DNA from: Verrucomicrobiota bacterium
GTDB taxonomy: Bacteria; Verrucomicrobiota; Verrucomicrobiia; Limisphaerales; SIBE01
Length of the DNA: 38,450 nucleotides
Assembly (NCBI GenBank): GCA_016209525.1
Contig: JACQWK010000093.1
Span: forward strand, 1 to 38,450
Direction: 5' to 3'
Made by a program: the position numbers and the translations under genes. Below are positions 16,660-25,685 of the stretch, piece by piece. The notes under the pieces were generated by a model that was not told the origin of the DNA, did not search any database, and saw only the letters and a list, made by a program, of their open reading frames with translations. Positions within the stretch are counted from its first letter, which is position 1. Every line of letters starts with the position of its first letter.

Positions 16660-18888
16660 TCACGGCCTGCGCAGCCGGAAAAAGCCTGCCGGGCCAGTCG
16701 GGTCCACGTCGTGGGTGAGCACTGCGCCGCTGGCGACTGGACTTCCAGTTACCATCTTCCACGGCCCCATCACCGTCGGGGCCGATTCCAGAGCAAATCC
16801 CGGCGACCCGGCCGACGAAGGCCAAGTCAGGCGAATGCGACTACTGGCTTTTGTGACCGTCAGTCGAGGAGGTGGCTCGGGTGAAGGCGTCACCGGCGTT
16901 CGCGTCAGCGTGACTTCAATCGCCCGGTCGGTTCCGGTAATCGCAACCACGCGATTGGTGGTTGGCAAATACCCAAAGGTCGCCAGGCTCAAAGCGGCAT
17001 TGGATTGATCAAAGCGCACCGTCCACTCCCCGGAGATCACACCCAAATCCGCCACTCCTTCTTCATCGGTGTAGTCGAACGTACGGTGCACCGTGTTGGT
17101 GATCCGCGCCTCGGCGAACAACGGCAAATCGGTCACAGGCTCACCCAGACCGTCCACCAAGCGAACTTTCAGCCGCGCTTTCGGGTTTTTCATCAACAGC
17201 TTGAGTTCGGGATTGGAATCCAGCCTGGCTTGAAACGGCGGCGACTCGACTTCGATTAAGTCGTAATAGGTGTTCGGCATGTCCACACTGGCGCGGAACG
17301 TTCCCGCTGGGACGGCGCCGTACATCCGGCCTTCCTCGTCGGTCTCGGCCGTGGTCCAAGCGCGATTGCCGGCCTCGACCGGCTGAAACAACAGGATCGC
17401 TCCAGGAACCGGCTGGCCGAGATCATCCACGACCATGCCTGACAGTTCCGTCGCCAGCGGCGCCAGATAGAGATTGGATTCCGAAACAGCGTTCGAGGAA
17501 ACGTTCAGCGTGATCGCCGTCAGGCCGGCATACCCAAGTTCCAGAACCGACTCCGGGTTCACGGTTTGAAACCATGAGCCCTCGAAGACCGGCGCCAGAT
17601 ATTGACCCTGGATATCCGACCTCACCCGCACCTTGTAATCCAGATCAGCGCTCCAGAGCTCGACGGCGCAATCGCTGATCAGACTATTGTCGCTGGCATC
17701 CCGCACCGTGCCGCGCACCAGCCGGTCGGCTCGGGGCAGGCCGATGTTCACCTCGCGAACATCCTCCGCTTCGGCGTCCAGATAAAGCTCGTCCTGCAAA
17801 CCGACGTAACCGGCGGCCACCACCGCTTGCGGCAAAATGGAAATCCGCCACACCTCCGGCGTTACCGCCAACGACCAGTTCCCTTCGGCGTCCGAGTAAC
17901 CGATCGTGAATCTCTCGTCGTCGGCCGTCCAACCGAACAACTGAATCCCGGCCAGTCCCTGTTCCGGAAGGGCGCGGTCGAACAGTCGCCCGGAAATCTT
18001 GCGCGTTCCCGATTCGAGCGTCAGATCGACGATCCGATTGGTGTTGGCGCTGAGCCGAACGAGCGTGCTACGGCCTAGATCGCCCACAAAGCCGGGACGT
18101 GCCGTCATGAGTTCGTAAACTCCGGCCGGCGCCTGAATCGTGTAGCGCCCCTCGGCGTCGGCGATCGCGCCACCGGCAAACTCGCCGCCGGCTCCTGTGG
18201 CGGTGAGGAGACCCACGTAGGCAAACGGGACAACTCCACCCCCGGCTCGCACTTGGCCGCTGAACCGCTGGGGATGGGGCGTTGGGGCCACGCTCAAACG
18301 CTGGGTGGCGGGCCTGAATGCGCCGCTGGGACTGCTCACGCGCAGGACGTACTCACCCGCCATGTTTTGCACGAACGGATCAAGGTACCCCAATTGCGCC
18401 TGGATGACGCCGTCGGCTAGGGTCGCGTCCGCGACGACAGCGGTGTTGGTGGCGCGGTTGACGATGGGCGATTGTCCGTCCGTCACCAGGTAACTGGATT
18501 GAAGCACGGCCGCGGTGTCGATGACGCCATCGCGATTGTTGACTTGGAAGCGCTCGACCTTCACCGTCGCTCCGGCGGCCAGGTTGGAGATGCTGAGCTC
18601 GAGATGGCCGAAGAAGTCGCTGGTGATCGCCGCAGGAAGGACCGTCAAGGCTGGAGGTGGGCCGGGCACGACGGTATTCTTTTTCACCACCGTTGATGGT
18701 GCAACCGGAGTCGGCGCCGGCAGCGGGCTGTTCCAGTTAGCTCTTTTCGAGTTCCCAAGACGTTGGGGATTTTGACCCGCACAATCGATGGGCGTCCCTA
18801 GGGCTGTCGGCGGCCAGAGTATCGCGCCGAACAGGCACCCGGTGGCCAAGTTTTTCACGAGCCTGGATCGCTTTTTCATAAGATTCAA
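16660..18888 (-). CDS. Secreted carboxypeptidase-regulatory-like (CnaB-type) repeat protein
   Basis: A 742-aa exported protein of unknown function. A signal segment NLATGCLFGAILWPPTALG covers about 13-31, after a basic MKKRSR start; ATG 18879 (MKKRSR) is as likely as 18888. Residues 80-205 form an Ig-like region. Then come five or so carboxypeptidase regulatory-like units, each with a GxxxDxxGQPV/G-type turn and a DAEGRY, DAEGNW, DIQGQY or DEEGRM motif (about 215-640). A C-terminal module (675-742) has TW, F.LES, a PWK core and ends in FFRLRRP. The same module ends the next gene upstream (FYRLRKN). Such modules close many secreted Verrucomicrobiota proteins and may act in sorting. The gap to the next gene is 189 nt. 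Confidence 0.75.
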   Translation of the reverse strand: MNLMKKRSRLVKNLATGCLFGAILWPPTALGTPIDCAGQNPQRLGNSKRANWNSPLPAPTPVAPSTVVKKNTVVPGPPPALTVLPAAITSDFFGHLELSISNLAAGATVKVERFQVNNRDGVIDTAAVLQSSYLVTDGQSPIVNRATNTAVVADATLADGVIQAQLGYLDPFVQNMAGEYVLRVSSPSGAFRPATQRLSVAPTPHPQRFSGQVRAGGGVVPFAYVGLLTATGAGGEFAGGAIADAEGRYTIQAPAGVYELMTARPGFVGDLGRSTLVRLSANTNRIVDLTLESGTRKISGRLFDRALPEQGLAGIQLFGWTADDERFTIGYSDAEGNWSLAVTPEVWRISILPQAVVAAGYVGLQDELYLDAEAEDVREVNIGLPRADRLVRGTVRDASDNSLISDCAVELWSADLDYKVRVRSDIQGQYLAPVFEGSWFQTVNPESVLELGYAGLTAITLNVSSNAVSESNLYLAPLATELSGMVVDDLGQPVPGAILLFQPVEAGNRAWTTAETDEEGRMYGAVPAGTFRASVDMPNTYYDLIEVESPPFQARLDSNPELKLLMKNPKARLKVRLVDGLGEPVTDLPLFAEARITNTVHRTFDYTDEEGVADLGVISGEWTVRFDQSNAALSLATFGYLPTTNRVVAITGTDRAIEVTLTRTPVTPSPEPPPRLTVTKASSRIRLTWPSSAGSPGFALESAPTVMGPWKMVTGSPVASGAVLTHDVDPTGPAGFFRLRRP

Positions 18889-18894
18889 CTTGGA

Positions 18895-19070
18895 AACGGC
18901 AGCCGGATTAACCGCGGAGAACGCAAGGAACCCAGAGTAAAGGATAAGTGCGGGTTCCGCGTCTCATCCATCTGGCGAACCGTCAGGTCAACGAACGCTT
19001 CATTTGAAATCAGTTGCCTTCAACCTCTCGTCTCTGTGCTCTCTGCGATCTCTGCGGTTCAACTCCCGTT
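18895..19070. repeat. Gap with ACCGCGGAGAACGCAAGG / CTCTGTGCTCTCTGCGATCTC repeat
   Basis: ACCGCGGAGAACGCAAGGAACCC (18912) and TCTGTGCTCTCTGCGATCTCTGCGGTTC (19032-19060) are partly complementary, ending in CCGCGG/CTGCGGT. No gene is seen. It separates the two secreted-protein genes on the minus strand. Confidence 0.55.
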
Positions 19071-19077
19071 CCGACAC

Positions 19078-20877
19078 TCAATTCTTCCGCAAGCGATAGA
19101 AACGCGGGCTGGCGCTGATAATATCGGTGAAAACTTTGTTCGCCCCTTGCGTGGCCACCTGGTTCGCCGGAACCACGGCCCACCCGGCCGGCGACAACGT
19201 GCTGTTGGCTTCGAGAACAAAGTCGGCCTCGGAGGCTGCCCAGGTGACGATGATCGTGCCTCCGGCGCCGGTCTGGGCACTTAGTCTCGGCGCGGCGGGG
19301 CCCAACTTGTCTTCGTCCGTCAGCAGAATCGTTTCGTCCACCGTGCCGTCGCTGTTGTGATCGAGCAGCAGCGTGATCGACGTCCGGTCGCCTTGCCATT
19401 TGCCGTAATCCAGAGTGGCGATGTCATTCGGCAGCAGCTCGATTTCGTCATGGTCAAAGTACTGCGCGCTGTCCTTTTCCAGGCGACCCATGCTCAAGGC
19501 GTAAGTGCCGTCCTGTTTGTTCCCCGTCGTGCTGATGGCCAAGGTGCCTTTTGCTTTGTCCAACTTGATGTGAAGCGTCGCGCCTGCCTCGACATCGACT
19601 CCTTTCACCGTGAAATCATAGTCCGCGCCGGTGGTTTCGAACCCAAGGCTGATTTCCGGCGATTCATTCGAACTCGTCTTATAGGAGAGCGACTTGCCGT
19701 CCGGCGAAAAGACCATCGTGTCCTTCTGATTCGGATCGAGGTGGATGTCGTCCACCGACAGCTCGTAGCCCGGCCCGATCATCGTCACGGAGGTGTCGGT
19801 CATTCGGTCAACGACACTCCCATCCAGGGTGAGCGTGAAGGCGAGGCCGACCGGCACGAAGTACGTCGGCGAAGGGCTGTCTTTCCACAATTCATTAGCG
19901 CCTCTCGGAGTCCGGTGGTTGACGCCGGCGATTTCGCGATAAAACTTCCCGCCCTCGTACCCGTAGCGCTTGCCTTGCGGATCGGTGATCAGGATTTTCA
20001 CGCCATTGCCCTCCACCCAGATTTCATTGAAGCGCTGCGCCGACTGGTTCAACCCCATCAAACCGACGGAAGGAGAAGCGTCTTCTAGGAAGGGAGCAAT
20101 CTGCATTTGCAGCCGTGGAGAACTCGGAACAAGCGACAAGCTGCGCGTGTTGGCGTCTCCCGCCCAGAGGCTCTCGGGCTCGGCGGGATTGGTGGAAAGG
20201 CTGAATTGCCAGGTGTTCTTGTTGCGATCGACGATCAGGCGCCGCTCCTTGCTCGGATGATTGTTGTCATAAACCAGCACCTCCACGCCGCCGCCGCCTT
20301 TATCTTCCACGGCGTACGGGGTAACGGCGTGACCTCCCTTGCCTTCCATGCTCACGCCCACCGTGTAACTTTCCTTCGCTCCCGGCTTCAGCGCTTCGAT
20401 CAACCGATCGAGAACTTCCGTCGGCGTCCCGGAGACTTCCGAACTCCGCGTAGGATCGACCGATTGTGTCGCCCACCAGTAAGCGATTTCGCGCTGGAGC
20501 AACGTGTTTCCGTCGAGGTTCAAGGCATTGATGCTGGGCGCCCCGAATTTGGCCGCGTCCAGTTGCTTGCTGTGGATCAACCGACTGAGCACCACCATGC
20601 CTTCGCAATGCCCGCCGTTCATCTCGTTGCTCGTGACCTCCATCCATTTCTGCGCGGCCGGGGTCAAAACCTTTTCCGTCGCCGTGTCGGTCGCGAAGAC
20701 GCGGTCGCCGAACATCCGCTGCAGCTCGTCACCTGTTAGATTGACGCCGCCGGGGATAGTTCCGTAATTCTCGAACTGGAATCCGTTGACGGAAGGACGA
20801 AAGCCGCTGTCAGCGAGCAACCCGGTCACCGGGGGAGGAGGAGGTGGTGGAGGCAACTTGGGAATCTCCTGGAGCAA
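19078..20877 (-). CDS. Unknown protein with possible papain-like Cys-His site; 5' end truncated
   Basis: I do not recognise the family. The 599-aa reading frame starts at a TTG and begins with a Pro-run (PPPPPPPP at 9-16), with no signal peptide. A GGHCEGM motif (C91 next to H90), GGHAVTPYAV (H183) and VYDNNHP (D204/N205) occur in the order Cys-His-Asp/Asn, which would fit a papain-like or C39-like cysteine hydrolase. This is inference from motif order. The middle (330-530) is beta-rich and may be repeats. The C-terminus (530-599) has the TW / F.LE / FYRLRKN module shared with the 16660-18888 gene. In frame, a TGA lies about 30 nt upstream of the TTG, inside the beta-lactamase-like gene, so the normal 5' end (signal peptide) is missing. 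The frame may still be translated from the TTG, or be dead. Confidence 0.55.
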   Translation of the reverse strand: MLQEIPKLPPPPPPPPVTGLLADSGFRPSVNGFQFENYGTIPGGVNLTGDELQRMFGDRVFATDTATEKVLTPAAQKWMEVTSNEMNGGHCEGMVVLSRLIHSKQLDAAKFGAPSINALNLDGNTLLQREIAYWWATQSVDPTRSSEVSGTPTEVLDRLIEALKPGAKESYTVGVSMEGKGGHAVTPYAVEDKGGGGVEVLVYDNNHPSKERRLIVDRNKNTWQFSLSTNPAEPESLWAGDANTRSLSLVPSSPRLQMQIAPFLEDASPSVGLMGLNQSAQRFNEIWVEGNGVKILITDPQGKRYGYEGGKFYREIAGVNHRTPRGANELWKDSPSPTYFVPVGLAFTLTLDGSVVDRMTDTSVTMIGPGYELSVDDIHLDPNQKDTMVFSPDGKSLSYKTSSNESPEISLGFETTGADYDFTVKGVDVEAGATLHIKLDKAKGTLAISTTGNKQDGTYALSMGRLEKDSAQYFDHDEIELLPNDIATLDYGKWQGDRTSITLLLDHNSDGTVDETILLTDEDKLGPAAPRLSAQTGAGGTIIVTWAASEADFVLEANSTLSPAGWAVVPANQVATQGANKVFTDIISASPRFYRLRKN

Positions 20878-21362
20878 ATGTCTTTCTCGAGCTGCTGGGG
20901 CGGATCAGGCCGGGGATAGTTGCTGATGTCGGCGGACTGGCCGGCGTCTTTCAGGCTGGAAACGTGCGCGAGCAGGTGGCGCATCGTGATCTTTTCATCC
21001 AGGAAATTCGGGTTGCGCAGCGTGAACCCGAGGTATTCGCTCACGTCCTTGTCCAGATTAAGCTTCCCTTGGTCCATCAGTTTGAGCGCCGCGATGCCGA
21101 CCACCGGCTTCGAGCACGAGGCCATCAGCCAGACGGTGTCGGTTGTGGGAACCAATTTGCTTTCGCGGTTCGCCAGGCCGTAACCCTTGGCGAAGGCGAG
21201 CCGTCCGTCTTTGAGCATGCCGACGCTGACGCCGGAGACCTTGTTATCGGTCAGCCATTTTTCCACAAACTGGTCGAGATCGGAAGAAGCGGTGCCGAGG
21301 TTGGCTTTCGACACAGTGAGAGACACCGAGCAAACGAGAAGGGAGAGAATAATTCGTTTCAT
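20826..21362 (-). pseudogene. Truncated beta-lactamase/serine hydrolase-family gene
   Basis: The 178-codon frame from ATG 21362 starts with a signal peptide (MKRIILSLLVCSVSLTVSKA). It then follows the class C beta-lactamase/esterase family: SVGMLKDGRLAFAKGYGLAN, the catalytic SxxK motif in MASCSKP, and TMRHLLAHVSSL. Family members usually run to 350 aa or more and include a YxN motif and a late KTG/HTG-like motif. Here the frame loses identity after PPQQLEKDI and ends in CSRRFPSCLHHLLLPR, which is the next gene's Pro-run read in another frame. The last 52 bases overlap the 599-codon gene. ATG 21362 is chosen over 21416 because the signal peptide starts there. Probably inactive, as the rest of the active site is absent. 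Confidence 0.7.
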
Positions 21363-21570
21363 GGGATGAAGAATTATTTGAGAATCACTGATAGGCGCTC
21401 GCTCATGGGTTCCCAATAAAGCATAGTGGCGAACCTCGGTTCAACCGCCCTTACTGGTGATTCGCGAGGCTCTCCTCACGGGCTTTTCTAACCCGTATGG
21501 GTGAGGGCCCGTGGCTCCGCAGCGCCGCCAGAAAACGGCGGCTCTCGGAGGGGGGCAGAAACTGCGCGTC

Positions 21571-21720
21571 AGCGTCTTGGACTGCGGTGACGAAGTCTGC
21601 GGAGTCACCGCTTTGGCAATGGTCTTACAGTAACCGCGTTGCGAAAAACGCACGAACGTGGCAAAGGTTCCGCGCAAAGCGGCGATTGCGCAGACTCCAT
21701 CGCCGCAGTCCAAAACCTGG
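21571..21720. repeat. Inverted repeat GTCTTGGACTGCGG...CCGCAGTCCAAAAC
   Basis: Within the 508-nt gap between the beta-lactamase fragment and the propeller kinase, GCGTCTTGGACTGCGGTGAC (21572) pairs with the reverse complement around 21699-21718 (CCGCAGTCCAAAACC). The inner parts GGAGTCACCGCTTTGGC and GCAAAGCGGCGATTGC pair too. Just left is CGTGGCTCCGCAGCGCCGCC...GGCGGCTCTCGG (21508-21550), another stem. The rest of the gap shows no gene. The long ORF extension from 21658 crosses these repeats and is not used. Confidence 0.8.
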
Positions 21721-21870
21721 CGGATCATTCGAGAGTCCACGATATCGCCAGAGCGCCAACGCTGCGCTACGCCCGTAGAACCCACCAACAACTTCGTGAT
21801 ACACGGCGCCGCGTCGTGCATCACAACCCGCGCTTGCGCCGGGCCGAGTCGCCTGCTTGAATCGGCTGGG

Positions 21871-24800
21871 ATGCACGCGTGGTTCCAGGTCGCGCGGTTC
21901 AATCGGCTGCTTGCAGCGCTCTTGTTTCTGGCCTCGTTCATCAATCCGGCACAGCCGGGAGGCGCGGAAAGCGATTCGTCCGAATGGTTTATCAAGAACT
22001 GGTCTGTCGATGATGGATTTCCTGGAAGTTCCGTTTTTAATGTCTGCCAGACCCGCGACGGGTATCTTTGGCTGAGCACACAGGATCGACTGGTCCGCTT
22101 CGACGGCATCCGGTTTGTCGTCATCGATCCGGACGGCCGTGGGATCATGCCACTGCCGGGGCGGCGACACGAGCGCCTCTGGTGCCGTGACTCCCGGGGA
22201 CGATTACTCTTGCGCGACGGGAACTCCTTTCGTGCCGTGGCGTTGCCAGCAGACGCAAAGGGTCCGGTTCGGTCGGCCACCGAAAGTCCCGATGGAACGA
22301 CGTGGATTGGAGTCGGAAGCGAAGCTTTTGCGTGGCGCAACGGCCAATGGAGGCCCTTGGCCGAGTTTGCGGACATCCCGAAGGGCGTGGGCTGGCTCCG
22401 AGACGCGGCCACCAACCGGTTTTGGTGCATCCTCTCCAATCAGGTGGGATGCTTCGAGGCGGGGGAGTTTCATCAAGTCTGGAGCCCGCGAGTCAAGGAA
22501 GACGGGCGACCGGAAGCGCTCGTGGGCCGGCGGGGAGGCGGGGTTTGGTGTGTGACTCGTCTGCCCAATGAAGAACTGACTCTCCGAGGCATGCAGACCG
22601 ATGGCGCCGTCACTTCTGAGGCGCCTATTCCCTGGCGGGGAGGCGTGCTGCTAACGGATCTGTTCGTGGATCGGCGGGACGACTTCTGGATTTCGGCGAG
22701 CACGCACGGAGCGCTGCGCTTGAAGCCCGACGGCTCGTGGGAAATCTTCAACGCCAGCCGCGGCATTGGCACAGATCACGTTCGCACGTTGTTCGAGGAC
22801 CTCGAAGGCAATATTTGGATACCCACTGATGGCAATGGAATCTTCCGGCTGACGCGCCGGGCCTTTCGAACTTACGGCGCCGCGGACGGACTCACGACGG
22901 AGAATATTTATGCGGTCGCGGTGTCGCGCGAGGGCGGCGTCTGGATCGGCGCGCACGGGAACCGTGGCGAGGGTTTCTTTCGCTGGCACGAAGGAGAGAT
23001 CACCCGCCAACCCGGGATGGGCCCTTATGCCTGGTCAGTGCACGAGGACTCGGCGGGCGACGTTTGGGCGGGCAACTTCGAGTCCGGTTTGCTCCGCTTG
23101 CGTCAGGGCGCTCCCATGGGGTTGGTTCCGAATTCGCCGGCCAACGTCTTCGCCATTTGCGATGACGGAGAGGGTGGCCTTTGGATCGGAGGGATCGGCC
23201 TGGGACGGGTGCGTCAAGGCCGGGCGGAGCCCGTGGCCGAATTTCCGCCCGACACAAAAATCTCGTCCCTGACGCGCGACGTGTCGGGAACGCTCTGGAT
23301 TGGCACTCAGGGCAAAGGCTTGTGGGCGCTGCACGTGGGCGCGTTCACGCAATTCAGTTCGGCCAGTGGTCTGGCGAGTGACACTGTTCTCAGTCTTTAT
23401 GCGGACAGCCGCGACGCCCTCTGGGTCGGCACAACGCGGGGCTTGAGCCTCCGGCAAGGCGAGGGCTTTGCCAGCATCACCCGCGCGCAGGGACTGGCCT
23501 CCGACACGGTGAGCGGATTGGCCGAAGATCGCCTGGGCAATTTCTGGATGCATTCTTCGGAAGGGATCTCGCGAATCTCGCGGAAAGCGTTGGAGGATTT
23601 CTTCGGCGGACGCGCCTCGGCCGTCTTCAGTGTCAGTTACGGGCGTGAAGACGGCCTCGCCACCCGCGCGAGCACCGTCGGGACCCAGCCGCGAGTTTGC
23701 CAGGATCGAGATGGGCGGATGTGGTTTGCTACGCTTAAAGGCGTGGCCGTGATCGATCCCGCCTCGATGCCATTGAACACATATCCGCCGCCGGTCGTGC
23801 TGGAGGAGGTCCGGGTCAATGGAATTGTGCAAGATCCGGATGGGCCCCAGCAGGGCGCGCCACCGCAAAGTTCCGGGGCCGCTTCTGCAAAGCTTGACCA
23901 AGAGGGACGCAGACAATTTCCTCCCGGCTCGCGCGGGATTGAGATTCATTATACGGCCAACACGTTCGTGGCGCCCGAGAAGGTCCGGTTTAGGTATCGG
24001 CTTGAGGGAGTGCACTCGGACTGGGTGGACGCCGGCGGGCGGCGGCAGGCGGTTTTTGACCAACTGGCTCCCGGCCATTATCGATTCGAGGTGACGGCGT
24101 GCAATAACGATGGTGTCTGGAGCGAGCAAGGCGCGGTGTTGGCCTTTGCCGTATTGCCCTTCTTTTGGCAAACGCGGGCGTTCAAGTTCGCCCTCTCCGC
24201 CACCGCGTTGCTCGCCGTCGCGCTGCTCGTTCGCGATCTGGCCACGCGCCGATTGCGCCGCCAGCTCGCCTTGGCGGAACAAGAGGCCGCAGTCGAACGC
24301 GAACGCTCCCGCATTTCCCAGGACATGCACGACGATTTGGGCGCGCGGCTGACCAAGCTTTCCGTTCTAGGCGAGTTGGCAGGGCGCAGCCTCGCTCAGC
24401 CCGGCGAGGCGCAGGCGTATCTAAAAAACTTGTCGGCGTTGGCCCGGGAATCTGCCGAATCCCTCAGCGAGCTCATCTGGACCGTGAAACCCGCCAACGA
24501 CACGCTTCGCAGCCTCGCCAACCGTCTGAGCCAGCAAACGCACGATTTTCTGACCGAGACCGACTTGCGTTGCCGGTTCGATTTTCCGGAGGACCTGCCC
24601 GACCAACCCATCTCCGCCGAAGTCCGGCAGCAAATGGTCTTTGCCGTCAAGGAAGCCATCAACAACGTGGTAAAGCACGCGCGGGCGACCGAGTTGCGAT
24701 TGGCGTTGCTTGTGGAAAGGGACTTTTTCTCGATCACGATTTCGGACAATGGCCAGGGCTTTTCGAGCGAGGCGCCGGTTGCTTCTGGTGCTGGAAATGG

Positions 24801-24927
24801 ATTGCCGAATTTGCGTCAGCGTCTCGCCAAGCTGGGCGGACGCTGTGAAATCAACGGCCGCTTTGGCCAGGGAACTACGGTTCAACTCACAGTCCCGCTG
24901 CCATCCGGGTCCCGGACGTCAGAATGA
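21871..24927 (+). CDS. Two-component regulator propeller / sensor histidine kinase
   Basis: Inner-membrane sensor with a periplasmic propeller and a cytoplasmic HisKA_3-type kinase; 1018 aa from ATG 21871. A signal/anchor is at about 1-28 (LLAALLFLASF). Two-component-propeller (Reg_prop) repeats follow to about 640, each with a DRxGxxW or DSxDxLWVGT-type turn. A Y_Y_Y domain (about 690-755, YRLEGVHSDWVDAG) leads to one transmembrane segment (about 771-790). The dimerisation/phosphoacceptor region has ERSRISQDMHDDLGARL with His820. The ATPase domain has KEAINNVVKHA (N931, N932) and SDNGQGF (D959). ATG 21871 is chosen because it starts the signal peptide; the 71 codons before it come from repeats. 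Its likely partner is the response regulator at 25686, 758 nt away beyond a small gene pair. Confidence 0.92.
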   Translation: MHAWFQVARFNRLLAALLFLASFINPAQPGGAESDSSEWFIKNWSVDDGFPGSSVFNVCQTRDGYLWLSTQDRLVRFDGIRFVVIDPDGRGIMPLPGRRHERLWCRDSRGRLLLRDGNSFRAVALPADAKGPVRSATESPDGTTWIGVGSEAFAWRNGQWRPLAEFADIPKGVGWLRDAATNRFWCILSNQVGCFEAGEFHQVWSPRVKEDGRPEALVGRRGGGVWCVTRLPNEELTLRGMQTDGAVTSEAPIPWRGGVLLTDLFVDRRDDFWISASTHGALRLKPDGSWEIFNASRGIGTDHVRTLFEDLEGNIWIPTDGNGIFRLTRRAFRTYGAADGLTTENIYAVAVSREGGVWIGAHGNRGEGFFRWHEGEITRQPGMGPYAWSVHEDSAGDVWAGNFESGLLRLRQGAPMGLVPNSPANVFAICDDGEGGLWIGGIGLGRVRQGRAEPVAEFPPDTKISSLTRDVSGTLWIGTQGKGLWALHVGAFTQFSSASGLASDTVLSLYADSRDALWVGTTRGLSLRQGEGFASITRAQGLASDTVSGLAEDRLGNFWMHSSEGISRISRKALEDFFGGRASAVFSVSYGREDGLATRASTVGTQPRVCQDRDGRMWFATLKGVAVIDPASMPLNTYPPPVVLEEVRVNGIVQDPDGPQQGAPPQSSGAASAKLDQEGRRQFPPGSRGIEIHYTANTFVAPEKVRFRYRLEGVHSDWVDAGGRRQAVFDQLAPGHYRFEVTACNNDGVWSEQGAVLAFAVLPFFWQTRAFKFALSATALLAVALLVRDLATRRLRRQLALAEQEAAVERERSRISQDMHDDLGARLTKLSVLGELAGRSLAQPGEAQAYLKNLSALARESAESLSELIWTVKPANDTLRSLANRLSQQTHDFLTETDLRCRFDFPEDLPDQPISAEVRQQMVFAVKEAINNVVKHARATELRLALLVERDFFSITISDNGQGFSSEAPVASGAGNGLPNLRQRLAKLGGRCEINGRFGQGTTVQLTVPLPSGSRTSE

Positions 24928-24945
24928 GGCTCAAGCGTCAATCGA

Positions 24946-25278
24946 ATGAAACTCCCGAATGCAGACCGAGCATTCGTGGATGTGGCCAAGCTGCGTGATT
25001 ACGCGCTCGATCCGATCCACACGAAGGGCAAACACAAAGCCCGTGTCTTTGCCTCTGCACTCGGCCTGACCCGCAACGATGCTGACTGGCTGCGCGACGA
25101 ACTGCTCCGCGCCGCGAGAGATTTGGACTGCTCGCTCGGCCCGCTGACACCACACGGCCAGCGGTATGTTCAGTCCTTCGTCTTGGCACGGGGTGGGAAA
25201 ACTTGCCGAATCCGAACTGTCTGGAACATTCGACCGGACGAGGATTTCCCTCGCTTGATCACCTGTTTCGTGATATAG
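24946..25278 (+). CDS. DUF6883 domain protein
   Basis: A 110-aa small soluble protein starting 19 nt after the kinase stop. The pattern fits DUF6883: FVDVAKLRDYALDP near the start, TKGKHKARVFASALGL (27-42), ADWLRDELLRAA, HGQRYVQSFVL and a final RTVWNIRPDEDFPRLITCFV. Such domains commonly occur as toxin-like or toxin-associated small proteins beside DUF4926, as in this window; the molecular activity is unknown. The ATG at 24946 has no obvious strong Shine-Dalgarno. With the next gene it makes a two-gene unit placed between a kinase and its probable regulator. Confidence 0.72.
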   Translation: MKLPNADRAFVDVAKLRDYALDPIHTKGKHKARVFASALGLTRNDADWLRDELLRAARDLDCSLGPLTPHGQRYVQSFVLARGGKTCRIRTVWNIRPDEDFPRLITCFVI

Positions 25279-25285
25279 AATTCTT

Positions 25286-25507
25286 GTGCAGAATACGGCG
25301 ATCAAGCTGCTAGATGTCGTTGCTCTCCTTGAGGACAAGCCGAAAGAAGGACTTGTTTCCGGACAGGTTGGGACGGTTGTCGAAGTTCACTCGCCGAATG
25401 CGTTCGAGGTGGAGTTTCTCGATGCGAATGGGCGAACCGTCGCGCTCGCGGAATTGCGCCGTAACGAATTGCTGGTGTTGCGAAACGAATCGGCTTTGAC
25501 CGCGTGA
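25286..25507 (+). CDS. DUF4926 domain protein
   Basis: A 73-aa protein beginning at GTG 25286, seven bases after the DUF6883 stop. It fits DUF4926: IKLLDVVALLEDKPKEGLVSGQVGTVVEV (6-34), a beta-rich SH3-like core, then FEVEFLDANGRTVALAELRRNELLVL. DUF4926 genes typically follow DUF6883-like genes and are thought to be the immunity/antitoxin partner; that role is inferred. An ATG is absent, so the GTG choice rests on proximity to the upstream stop and on the alignment-like N-terminus. The 178 nt to the next gene hold no clear gene. Confidence 0.72.
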   Translation: MQNTAIKLLDVVALLEDKPKEGLVSGQVGTVVEVHSPNAFEVEFLDANGRTVALAELRRNELLVLRNESALTA

Positions 25508-25685
25508 ACGCAGCGTGGTAGGCCTCCCGCATTTCAGTCCGTCTCCCATGATTAAAGAGCACGATTTTCGCCTGGCTTCGCCGCGATCCTTGCGGTTGAT
25601 CAATGGCCGCTTTCAGGATGACCGTTTTCTAACCACTTTGGGCGATTGTCAGGGAGGACGGCGCGCCTTAGCGTGAAGCCATTCT

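Noticed and set aside
21658..21870. N-terminal extension of the propeller kinase
   Set aside because: The 71 extra codons come from the inverted-repeat region; the signal peptide begins at 21871.
23035..24330. 431-codon minus-strand ORF
   Set aside because: Antisense to the propeller kinase repeats; its apparent content reflects the kinase's repeated codon pattern.
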